Below are positions 54,104 through 63,493 of a stretch of 64,000 nt of DNA, one piece after another (position 1 is the stretch's first letter; each line of letters opens with the position of its first letter). The position numbers and the translations under genes are program-made. The stretch covers positions 992,001-1,056,000 of the forward strand of contig CAVVIK010000006.1 in NCBI GenBank assembly GCA_963748315.1. Reading direction: 5' to 3'. This stretch comes from DASPHG01 sp963748315. GTDB taxonomy: Bacteria > Actinomycetota > Thermoleophilia > Solirubrobacterales > Thermoleophilaceae. The notes beneath the pieces are model-generated. The model ran no database searches and had not been told where the DNA came from. It saw only the letters and a list, made by a program, of their open reading frames with translations.

Positions 54104-57100
54104 ATGATGCGCCTGAAGACGGCCCGCGTGCTCGTGCTCGTAATCGTGGGCTCAGCCCTCCTTTTCGCCGCTCCCGCTCCGGGGGCTACCAGCTTTGCGT
54201 CCCTCGCCCGCAAGGGCCTGAAGAGCGCCACCCAGGCACTCGGCCTCGCGAAGGCCGCCGACAAGCGGTCGAAGGTTGCGATTTCGCGCGCGGACGAGGC
54301 GCTGGACTTCGCCGAGACGATGGAGCAGGGCGCCGTTGGCCCGGAGGGTCCGGAGGGTCCGCAGGGCCCGGCGGGTCCGAAGGGCGCGACCGGCGCGACA
54401 GGTCCGAAGGGCGCGACAGGTGCAAAGGGCGCGACTGGCGCTACCGGCGCCGAGGGGTCTGACGGGCGCCACCGGAGCGACCGGGCCGCAGGGTCCGCAA
54501 GGTCTGGCCGGGCAGGACGGCGCCGATGGCCAGGACGGCACCGATGGGACAAACGGGACGAACGGAACGAACGGTGTCGATGGCACGAATGGCGTCGATG
54601 GCACGAATGGCGTCGATGGCACCAACGGAGTCGACGGCACGGATGGCGTCGACGGCACCGACGGCCGGAGCTTCGTTTGGAGGGGCGCGTGGGACAACTC
54701 CGTCGCCTACGAGATCGATGACGTGGTCTCGCATGGCGGTTCGACGTACATCGCGACTGCTGCTTCGACCGGTTCTCAGCCTCCGAGCGCCGATTGGCAG
54801 CTGATGGCGCAGAAGGGCGTCGACGGCCAGGACGGCGCCGATGGCACGGACGGCACCAACGGCACGAACGGTACAACGGTACGAACGGTCAAGACGGCGC
54901 CGACGGGATCGACGGTGCGGACGGCCGGAGCTTCGTGTGGAAGGGCCCGTGGGGTCCGGCTGAGGCTTACGTCACTGACGATGTGGTGAGCCGCAACGGG
55001 AGCACTTACATCGCGCTTGGCGCGACGACGGGTGATGCGCCTGAGTCGAGCCCGGCGCAGTGGTCTTTGATGGCGCAGAAGGGCGCCGACGGCCAGGACG
55101 GCGCGGACGGTACGAACGGTACGAACGGCACGAACGGCACCGACGGCCAGGACGGCGCCGACGGCGTCAACGGGATCGACGGTGCGGACGGCCGGAGCTT
55201 CGTCTGGAAGGGCGCGTGGGACAATTCCGTCGCCTACGAGATCGATGACGTCGTCTCGCATGCCGGCGCGACTTACATCGCGGTCGCTGACTTCGACCGG
55301 CTCTCAGCCGCCGAGCGCCGATTGGCAGCTCATGGCGCAAAAGGGCAGCGACGGTCAGGACGGCACCGATGGTCAGAACGGCCAGGACGGCGCTGACGGC
55401 ACGAACGGCACCGATGGCTCGGACGGTCGTAGCTTCGTTTGGAGGGGCGTCTGGGATCTCGCCGAGGCGTACGTGGCTGACGAGGTCGTAAGCCGCAACG
55501 GCAGCACGTACGTTGCGCTTGCGGCGACGACGGGTGATGAGCCTGAGGTGAACCCGGCGCAGTGGTCTTTGATGGCTCAGAAGGGCACTGACGGTCAGGA
55601 CGGCACGAACGGCACGAACGGCACGAACGGTACGAACGGTGCCGACGGCCAGGACGGCGCGGACGGCGTCGAACGGGATCGACGGCGCGGATGGGCGGAG
55701 CTTCGTCTGGAGGGGCGCGTGGGACAACTCCGTCGCCTACGAGGTCGATGACGTGGTCTCGCATGGCGGTGCGAGCTACATCGCGATCGCTGATTCCACT
55801 GGTTCTCAGCCGCCGAGCGCCGACTGGCAGCTGATGGCGAGCAAGGGTGACACCGGCCCACAGGGCGCCCAGGGTGATCAGGGTGATCCGTGTCTCTCGA
55901 GCGACCCCGCGTGCGTGGGCCCGCAGGGCGAAGACGGCCCACAGGGCGAGCCCGGCTTGACCTGGCGTGGCGCGTGGGACGGCCCGAGCGAGTACTTCAC
56001 CAACGATGCCGTCACCTACCAGGGTTCGACCTACCGGGCCACGACGGATGTGCCGGCCGACTCGCCGGACCCGGTCACCGACCCGGGCAGCTGGGAGCTG
56101 CTGGCCGCGAAGGGCGCTGACGCCGACACCGGCCCATGGGACAGCTCGGACATCGTCGACGACAGCCTCGAGAGCGTGGACATCCAGGACGGCACGCTGA
56201 CCGGTTCCGACATCGCTGACCTGGCCATCACGGCCGCGAAGCTCGCCGATGGCGCCGTGGGCAATAGCAAGCTCGCCGCGACGCCGTCACGACCGACAAG
56301 ATCGCCGACGGGGGCGTGCACACCGACGATGTCGCCGATCTCGCGATCACGACCGGAAAGATCGAGGACCTCGCGGTCGACGCTTCGAAGCTCGCCGCTG
56401 ACGCGGTCACCACCGCCAAGATCCTCGACGGCACCATCGGTTCGGGCGACCTGGCGAACCTCGCCGTCACGAACGGCAAGCTCGCCGCGGACGCGGTGAC
56501 GAGCGGAAAGATCCAGGATCTCGCCGTGGCCACGGCCGACCTCGCAAACCTCGCTGTCACGAACGGCAAGCTCGCCGGCGACGCGGTCACGACGGACAAG
56601 ATCAGCGACGGCGCGGTGGGCAATGCCGACATCGCGAGCGGCGCCGTGACCAACGGCAAGCTCGGCGCGGACGCGGTCACCACCGACAAGATCACCGACG
56701 GCGCCGTCGGTAGCGCGCGACATCGCGGATCTGGGCGTCGCCACGGGCGACATCGCGAACCTCGCTGTCACGACCGGCAAGATCGCGGACAGCGCAATCA
56801 CCAGCGCGAAGATCGCCGACCTCGGGATCGCCACGGGCGACCTCGCGGACAGCTCCGTGACGAGCGCGAAGATTCAGGACCTGGGCGTCGCGACCGCCGA
56901 CATCGCCGATCTCAACGTGACGACCGGCAAGCTGGCCGACCTCGCCGTCAGCACCGCCAAGATCGCCGACCTCGCGGTCACCAATGCCAAGCTGGGCGCC
57001 AACGCGGTCGACAGCGCGAAGATCTCGAACGGCACTGTCGTCGCCGCCGACCTGGCCACCGATGCCATCGCGGCCGACGGCCTCACGACCGACGGCTCGA

Positions 57101-57886
57101 CCAAGGTCGCCAACAGCGCAATCAACTCCGACGAGATCGCGACCGACGCCGTCAAGGCCTCGGAGATCGCCACGGACGCGGTCGTCGAGCCCGGAGATCG
57201 CTGCCGACGCGGTCGGTACCTCGGAGATCGCCGACCTCGCCGTGGCCACGACGGACATCGCCAACCAGGCGGTCACCAACGGCAAGCTGGCCCCCGACGC
57301 GGTGACCACCGACAAGATCGCCGCCGGCGCCGTCGGCACCTCGGACATCGCCGCCGGCGCGTCGACGGAGGGCACCTACCGCATCATCGCGAGCCGCGCC
57401 GGGCGCGGTGATCGGCGGCGACAGGCAACGCCGACTTCTGGATCGGCATGGGCGGGCCGGCCGTCGCGAGCGGCGTCGAGTCGCGCTACGGCGAGCACGG
57501 CTTATGCGCCGACGCCGGGCGTGTTCCAGTTCACCGCGGCCGACTACGCGATCACCGGTAGGACGACCAAGCTCCGCCTGAGGGCCACTGTGATGAACAA
57601 CGCCGCCGCGCCCGGCCGCACCGCGACCGTCGGGCTGTACCCGGTGACCGCCGTCGGCGGCTCCGCGGACAAGATGAGCCTGACGCTCGGCACCGTCGTC
57701 ACGGGCAGCACCATCACCTTCTCCTCGCTTTCCATGACGGCCAACAGCCGGCTTCAGAACGTGACCGCCGACTTCGACGTCCCGTCGGACGGGATGTACG
57801 TGCTGGGCGTCAACATCGCGGGTGGCAACATCAACGGTTCCGCGCTCCTGAACGTGCTGGCCGACCTCCAGGTCCGCAACCAGTAA
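54104..57886 (+). CDS. Collagen-like surface protein 2 with carbohydrate-binding-like modules (several frame changes)
   Basis: The largest of the three, ~1,260 residues. Signal peptide and helical module as in gene 1 (FASLARKGLKSATQALGLAK...ISRADEALDFAETM). Then alternating collagen/DG-N-GT linkers and six ~50-residue modules starting near 54662, 54921, 55190, 55425, 55694 and 55957. Module pattern: GRSFVWRGAW...YEIDDVVSHGGSTYIA...PPSADWQLMAQKG, which is the Trp/Tyr spacing of CBM5/12-type carbohydrate-binding modules. From ~56150 a long region of DKIADGAVGTSDIA-like repeats resembles tail-fibre/adhesin helices. The C-terminal head (~57540-57886) is beta-rich. Probably an extended adhesive fibre. 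Confidence 0.75.
54662..56100 (+). repeat. Six CBM5/12-like modules in order A-B-A-B-A-C
   Basis: Modules A (54662, 55190, 55694) carry GAWDNSVAYE; modules B (54921, 55425) carry a GPW/GVW...AEAY block with GDxPE; module C (55957) carries GAWDGPSEYFTND. Each is separated by DGQDGADGTNG-type linkers. The alternating order suggests duplication of an A-B pair. Confidence 0.75.
56150..57370 (+). repeat. DKI/AKI-DGAV helical coding repeats
   Basis: About 30 units of the type AVTTDKIADGAVGTSDIA or LAVTNGKLAADAVTSGKIQD, coding for short regular repeats. Similar repeats occur in collagen-like gene 3 (ITTAKIGDGQVTGAKIATG), so the two proteins share this distal design. Confidence 0.75.
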
Positions 57887-57907
57887 ACGACCGGATCCGT
57901 CGGTAGC

Positions 57908-58501
57908 GTGCCGACTGCGCCTATGGAGGCTTCAGGCTCGTCAGTGGCACGGCTAGTTCGCGGCAGGCCGCTGCGCCTCGTGGCGTTCGTGGCGATCATC
58001 GTCGCGGTCGTCATCGGCGTTGTCGTACTGACGGGCGACGACGACAGCGACACGGGCGGCGGCACCACTACGGTGACGGGCCCAGCCGACAACGAGTTCA
58101 CGCTCCAGGTGCCGGCCGGTTGGACCGCTGTCGCGGCTGACGAGCTCCAGGGGCTTCCGGGTGATCCGCTCGCGGTTGTGCGGCGGGACGAGCAAAAGGG
58201 CCTCGTTGTGGTGAACGTTCAGCCGGGGAAGGTCAAGAACTTCGACAGCCAGGTCAGGACTCTCGATCGCCGGCTCGGGAAAGCGATCCCGGACTTCGAG
58301 AAGGTGGGTGCCCGGATCGTCGAAGTGAAGGCCGGGAAGGCCTTGCTCTACTCCTACGCGCGGCGCGAGCGCGGCACGGCCCACACCCTGCTCGTCGTTC
58401 CCGCCGGCGACCGCAGCTACAGCGTCAACGGCGCGGTGCCCGCAGGGGAGAACGACGCGGCGCGCGAGATGGGCTCGATCCTGCTGTCGTTCGACCGCTA
58501 G
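57908..58501 (+). CDS. Membrane-anchored PsbP/LpqN-like domain protein (copy 1)
   Basis: 197 residues from GTG 57908 (ATG 57923 possible). Short cytosolic N terminus, membrane helix LVAFVAIIVAVVIGVVVLTG, then an acidic linker and a ~140-residue domain: FTLQVPAGWTAVAADELQGL, AVVRRDEQKGLVVVNVQPGK, YSYARRERGTAHTLLVVPAG. Domain pattern resembles the PsbP/LpqN family (binding, non-enzymatic). A paralogue lies at 62091-62657. It sits 19 bases after collagen-like gene 2 and may be cotranscribed with it. Confidence 0.68.
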   Translation: MPTAPMEASGSSVARLVRGRPLRLVAFVAIIVAVVIGVVVLTGDDDSDTGGGTTTVTGPADNEFTLQVPAGWTAVAADELQGLPGDPLAVVRRDEQKGLVVVNVQPGKVKNFDSQVRTLDRRLGKAIPDFEKVGARIVEVKAGKALLYSYARRERGTAHTLLVVPAGDRSYSVNGAVPAGENDAAREMGSILLSFDR

Positions 58502-58519
58502 GTCCTGCACAGCTTTACC

Positions 58520-58537
58520 CGCTGACCCCGTTCAGCG
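58520..58537. repeat. Inverted repeat upstream of collagen-like gene 3
   Basis: CGCTGA and TCAGCG, perfect 6-bp arms with a 6-base loop, directly touching the TGTCCA box at 58538. Different sequence from the inverted repeats upstream of genes 1 and 2. Confidence 0.45.
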
Positions 58538-58563
58538 TGTCCAAAAACACCGCTCCGGGTTAA
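58538..58563 (+). promoter_or_regulatory. Shared promoter-like element of collagen-like gene 3
   Basis: TGTCCA (58538-58543), 14-base spacer, GGTTAA (58558-58563), 34 bases before ATG 58598. Same spacing as upstream of genes 1 and 2, one base different in the second box. Confidence 0.6.
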
Positions 58564-58597
58564 CGGCGCCTCGTACTTTCGTCGAGTTAGAGGGCAA

Positions 58598-61500
58598 ATG
58601 CCCTCCGCCCACCGCCGCGCCCCCACCGCGGTCCTGGCGCTGATTGCGCTTGGACTTTTCCTGGCCGCTCCGGCCCCCGGAGCGACCAATTTCGCGACCC
58701 TCGCGAAGAAGGCCCTTGGCCTAGCCAAGAAGGCCAATAAGACCGCGGAGGACGCGAAGCTGATCTCAACGGAAGCATGGCGGGTCGCCGTGGCGAAGAC
58801 GCAGGCTGCCGCGGGTCTCCGGTCCCGGGCCAGCGGGGCCGGCTGGTCCGCAGGGGCCGAAGGGGGACACGGGTGCGAGGGGTGCCACCGGCGCTCGAGG
58901 CGCGACCGGCGCGACTGGCGCGACCGGGTGCCGCCGGTGCAACCGGTGCGCAAGGAATTCAGGGCGTGCAGGGGATACAGGGCGAGGCCGGTCCTCAGGG
59001 CCCGGTTGGTCCGGCCGGCGCCGCTGGTGCTCAGGGTCCGGCGGGCGCGCAGGGGTTGCAGGGCGAGGCCGGCCCGCAGGGTCCGAAGGGCGACCAGGGC
59101 GATATCGGCGATGCCGGTGGCGGCGCCACCGGCGCTGGCCGGCGCGCAGGGCATCCAGGGAATTCAGGGCGTGCAGGGGATCCAGGGCGAGACGGGGCCG
59201 CAGGGCCCGGTCGGGTCCGGCTGGCCCGCAGGGTCCCAGGGCGAAGCCGGCTCGCAGGGCGAGCAGGGTGAGACGGGCGCGACAGGTGCGCAGGGTGCCC
59301 AGGGTCTTCAGGGCGCGACCGGTGCGCAAGGCGCGCAGGGCGTGAAGGGCGACAAGGGCGATACCGGCGACGCGGGTGCGACCGGTGCAACGGGCGCGCA
59401 GGGTCTTCAAGGAATTCAAGGGGTGCAGGGGGCCCAGGGCATCCAGGGCGAGACGGGACCGCAGGGTCCCGCCGGTCCGGCTGGCGCGCAGGGTCCGCAG
59501 GGCGAAGCCGGCGCGCAGGGCGAGATGGCGGTCTCCAGGGCCCTCAGGGTGAGCAGGGTGCGACCGGTGCGACGGGCGCGCAGGGTGTGAAGGGCGACAA
59601 GGGCGATACCGGCGACACGGGTGCGACGGGCGCTACCGGCGCGCAGGGTCTTCAGGGCATCCAGGGCGTTCAGGGGATCCAGGGCGAGACCGGGCCCGCA
59701 GGGCCCGCAGGACGGGCCGCGAGACCGGCGCGCACGGGTCGCGGTCCAGGGACTGCCGGCGCACAGGGCGCAGGGCGAACCGGCGACAGGGTGCGACTGC
59801 ACCGGCGCGATGCAGGGTCGAGACGCCGCAGGCCCGGGTCGCGCAGGGCGCGCAGGGCGAACCGGCGCGCAGGGTGAGACCGGCGCGACGGGCGCACAGG
59901 GTCCGCAGGGCTAGGACAAGGGCGATACCGGCGACACGGGTGCGACGGGCGCCCGGCGCGCAGGGCTTCAGGGCATCCAGGGCGTCCAGGGGATCCAGGG
60001 TGAGACGGGGCCGCAGGGTCCGGCGGGTCCGACAGGCCGGCTGCGTGCAGGGTCCGCAGGGCGAGCAGGGTGAGACCGGCGCGCAGGGGAGACGGGCGCT
60101 CAGGGTCCCCAGGGCTTTCAGGGCGCGACAGGTGCGCAAGGCGCGCAGGGTGAGCGACAAGGGCGACACCGGCGACACGGGTGCGACGGGCGCGACCGGT
60201 GCGCAGGGTCCTCAGGGCATCCAGGGCGACAGGGGATACAGGGCGCGACCGGGCCGCAGGGTCCGCGGGATCCAGGGTCCAGGGCGCGCAGGGTCCGCAG
60301 GGTCGAGACCGGCGCCAGGGTGAGCAGGGTGAGACGGGTGCGCAGGGTCCCCAGGGCCTTCAGGGTGCGACCGGCGCGCAAGGCGCGCAGGGCGTCAAGG
60401 GCGACACCGGCGACACGGGTGCGACGGGTGCGACCGGCGCGCAGGGCATTCAGGGAATTCAGGGCATTCAGGGTGAGACGGGTCCGCAGGGTCCGGCGGG
60501 TCCGGCGGCGTCAGGGTCCGGCCGGCGCGCAGGGTCCGCAGGGCGAGCAGGGTGAACCGGCGCGCAGGGTGAGACAGGGTGAGACGGGTGCGCAGGGTCC
60601 GCAGGGTCTTCAGGGCGCGACAGGTGCGCAAGGTGCGCAGGGCGTCAAGGGCGACACCGGTGACATGGCGAGACGGGTGCGACGGGCGCGACTGGTGCAC
60701 CGGCGCGCAGGGCATTCAAGGAATTCAGGGCATTCAGGGTGAGACGGGTCCGCAGGGTCCGGCGGGTCCGGCAGGTGCGCAGGCTGGCGCGCAGGGTCCG
60801 CAGGGCGAACAGGGTGAGACCGGCGCGCAGGGTCCTCAGGGCGAGCAGGGCGAGACGGGCGCGCAGGGTCCCCAGGGCCTCCAGGGCGCGACCGGTGCTC
60901 AAGGTGCGCAAGGTGCTCAGGGTCTGAAGGGCGACACCGGCGACACGGGCGCGACCGGCGCGCAGGGCGTGAAGGGGGACAAGGGCGACACGGGTGACAC
61001 CGGCGCGCAGGGATCCAGGGCATCCAAGGCATCCAGGGCATCCAGGGCGAGACGGGTCCGCAGGGCCCGGCCGGCCCGCAGGGCGAGGACGGCGAGGACG
61101 CGACGGTCGCCGACATCGGCGCGGGCGAGATCACGGGCGGCACGGGCGGCCATCTCGCGAGCCGCACCGTCAACGCGAGCAACATCGTCCTCGGCACCAT
61201 CACCGCGACCGAGATCGCGAGCAACGCGGGCATCAAGGGCTCGCAGCTCGCCACCGGCGACACCGACGGCATTCAGACGGCGAACATCGCGAGCAACGCG
61301 ATCACGACCGCGAAGATCGGCGCGAACCAGGTGACCGGCGGCAAGGTCGGCACGGGTGCCAACGGCATCACGACCGACAACATCGTCGACGCGACGATCA
61401 CGACCGTCGACATCGCGGCGTCGGCCGGGATCACGGGCAGCCAGCTCGCGACCGGCTCGAACGGCGTGGCGACGGCGAACATCGTCGACGGCGCGATCAC

Positions 61501-62090
61501 GACCGCGAAGATCGGCGACGGTCAGGTGACCGGCGCGAAGATCGCGACGGGCGCGAACGGCGTCGCGAGCAGCAACATCGTCGACGCGACGATCACGACC
61601 GCCGACATCGCCGCCTCGGCCGGGATCACGGGCAGCCAGCTCGCGACCGGTGCGAACGGCGTGGCGACGGCGAACATCGTCGACGGCGCGATCACGACCG
61701 CGAAGATCGGCGACGACCAGGTCACCGCGGCGAAGGTCGCGAACCACTCGCTCGGTACCGCCGACATCGCGAAGGCGTACGGGACGATCACGCTGACCGC
61801 TGGTAGCGCGAACATCAACGCCGCGGTCTGCACGGCCACGCCCAACCGGCGTGACGCAGACGACCACGGTGACCTCGGGCTCGATCCCCGCAAGCGCGAA
61901 GGTGATCCTGTCGCCGCGGACGGCGCCGAGCGCCGGCGCAACGCTGCGGCCCTTCACCTACACGGCGGCCCAGAACGGAGTCACGGCGGGAGGCAACGGA
62001 ACCGGCGCGATCCAGCTGACGGTCTGCAACGCGAGCGGGTCGAACGCTACGCCGTCTGCGATAACGATCGACTTCGTCGCGCTCGACTAG
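58598..62090 (+). CDS. Collagen-like surface protein 3 (many frame changes)
   Basis: Signal peptide: RRAPTAVLALIALGLFLAAP. Shared module in shorter form: GATNFATLAKKALGLAKKAN...AEDAKLISTEAWRVAVA. Then ~2.2 kb of GXY repeats of the type AQGIQGIQGVQGIQGETGPQ, ~240-base units. Distal region from ~61090: ATVADIGAGEITGGTGGHLA and ITTAKIGDGQVTGAKIATG repeats. The C-terminal head is ~75 residues of beta-rich sequence (SIPASAKVILSPRTAPSAGA, ending ITIDFVALD). At least ten indels interrupt the frame; GXY triplets continue across them, so I read one gene of ~1,160 residues. Likely a trimeric fibre. Confidence 0.72.
58940..61080 (+). repeat. Tandem ~240-base collagen-like coding repeats
   Basis: About nine units, each containing a GIQGIQGVQGIQGETGPQGP-like block (near 58955, 59147, 59395, 59638, 59955, 60200, 60437, 60703, 61000). 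Unit spacing varies (190-320 bases), partly from indels. High nucleotide identity between units indicates recent expansion. Confidence 0.8.
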
Positions 62091-62657
62091 CTACTCGAAC
62101 GTCAGCGTCCGGACGATCTCGCCGACCTCCTGCGCCGCCTCGTTGTTCCCCGACGGGATCACCGAGTTGAGCACGTAGGTCACTCCGCCCGAGGGCACGA
62201 CGACGACGGAGTGCACGGTCCCCGCGCGCTCGCGCACGAACGAGTAGACGAACGCGTCACCCGCGGGTAGGTGCGTCGGACGTGCGGCGACTTCTTTCGC
62301 GTCCGGGATCCCCTTCTTGATCTGTTTGCCCAGCTGATTGCCGAGCTGCTCGAGGTCAAGGTTGTCCGGAGTCTCCCGCTGAGCCACGACGAGCACTCCG
62401 CTCCGGCCCTCTCGCCTGAGGATCGCCACCGTGTCGCCCGCGGCCGACCCGACCTCCTCCTTCGAGACCTCGGTCCAGCTGTCCGGGTAGGAGAGCGTGA
62501 ACGGCGTCGCGGCCGGTGCTCCCGGCGCCGGCTCGTCGACCGTGATGGTGTTCAGCGTGTCGGAACTCGAGTCGTCGTCGTCCCCGCCCCTCAGGAGCAG
62601 CACCAGCGCGACCGCTGCGGCAAGCAGCACCAGCCCCGTTTTCGAGAGCCCTGGCAC
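62091..62657 (-). CDS. Membrane-anchored PsbP/LpqN-like domain protein (copy 2)
   Basis: 188 residues. Membrane helix TGLVLLAAAVALVLLLRGGD near the N terminus, acidic linker, then domain: FTLSYPDSWTEVSKEEVGSA, AILRREGRSGVLVVAQRETP, YSFVRERAGTVHSVVVVPSG. Clearly paralogous to 57908-58501: same membrane-linker-domain layout and same RxERGTxHxxVVVP block. Convergent with collagen-like gene 3, its stop immediately adjacent. Confidence 0.7.
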   Translation of the reverse strand: MPGLSKTGLVLLAAAVALVLLLRGGDDDDSSSDTLNTITVDEPAPGAPAATPFTLSYPDSWTEVSKEEVGSAAGDTVAILRREGRSGVLVVAQRETPDNLDLEQLGNQLGKQIKKGIPDAKEVAARPTHLPAGDAFVYSFVRERAGTVHSVVVVPSGGVTYVLNSVIPSGNNEAAQEVGEIVRTLTFE

Positions 62658-62711
62658 GGAGGCGCGATCTTATGCGCCGGTCCGGGTACATCCGCCGCAG
62701 TGGTAAGGCTT

Positions 62712-63380
62712 ATGGCCATGAAACTGGCGGGAGGCCTCGTCCTGACAGCGCTCGTGCTCGCCCTCGTCGGCCCGGCTACCGCCGCCGCTGACCCGTCCCT
62801 TCGCGCGAGTCCCGATCAGGGCGAGCCCGGCGACGACGTGACGCTCCACGGCCGCGGCTGGACGAACCCCTTCTGCGAGAACAAGATCACGCTGACGTTC
62901 CGCCAGAACGGCAGCAAGGTGAAGCTCGGCACTGCCCAGCAAGGCGACGGCCGGTTCGACTTCATGACCCACTATCAGCAGGCCGAGCCGGGTTCTGCGC
63001 GCTTCGTTGCTGTTCAGCCGTGCGCGGGCGACAACAGGATCAAGCGTGCGGCGTTCGTGACGATCGGTGGCGGCGACGGCAGTGAGACCGTTCGCTACAA
63101 GGGGCAGACCGAGCACGGCGGGCGCGTGCGGTTCCAGGTCGTGGACGGCAACGAGGTACGGAACTTCCGCTTCATGAATCGCTGCGCGACGGATCGTGAG
63201 CGGGGCAGCCTGGTGCCCGGCGTGATGCCGATCGGCGACATCTCGTTCTCGCGCCACGGCGGGCGGTTCAACATCTTCGGCCGCTTCCGCGAGAGCGGCG
63301 TGGTCACGGGACGCGCGCGCGAGGAGATCCCGGGCTGCGACAGCGGGAAGATGACCTGGCGCGCAGAGCGCGTCGACTAG
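62712..63380 (+). CDS. Secreted Ig-like domain protein
   Basis: 222 residues from ATG 62712. Signal peptide: KLAGGLVLTALVLALVGPAT. Mature part starts with DPSLRASPDQGEPGDDVTLH, an Ig-like/IPT-like beta start, and contains Cys pairs (NPFCENK, VQPCAGDN, MNRCATD, PGCDSG). Extracellular, disulphide-containing, no enzyme motif. Confidence 0.72.
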   Translation: MAMKLAGGLVLTALVLALVGPATAAADPSLRASPDQGEPGDDVTLHGRGWTNPFCENKITLTFRQNGSKVKLGTAQQGDGRFDFMTHYQQAEPGSARFVAVQPCAGDNRIKRAAFVTIGGGDGSETVRYKGQTEHGGRVRFQVVDGNEVRNFRFMNRCATDRERGSLVPGVMPIGDISFSRHGGRFNIFGRFRESGVVTGRAREEIPGCDSGKMTWRAERVD

Positions 63381-63389
63381 CCCGCACGA

Positions 63390-63405
63390 TTGACTGGTCA
63401 GTCAA
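63390..63405. promoter_or_regulatory. Palindromic operator upstream of etfB
   Basis: TTGACTG-GT-CAGTCAA: perfect 7-bp arms with a 2-base centre, 88 bases before the etfB start. The length and TGACNGNNCNGTCA-like spacing suit a TetR-family repressor site; actinobacterial fatty-acid regulators often use such sites. The regulator itself is not in the window. Confidence 0.55.
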
Positions 63406-63493
63406 TTGGGTAGGATGCCCCCGCAGCGGGCGATCCGGCATGCTGCCCCGGACGCCCAGCCATCCGCCGCCGTAACGAAGAAGGAGCCAACTC

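Noticed and set aside
52676..61080. Regular direct repeats that might suggest a CRISPR array
   Set aside because: The repeats code for Gly-X-Y triplets, have no unique spacers, no dyad symmetry per repeat and no cas genes nearby.
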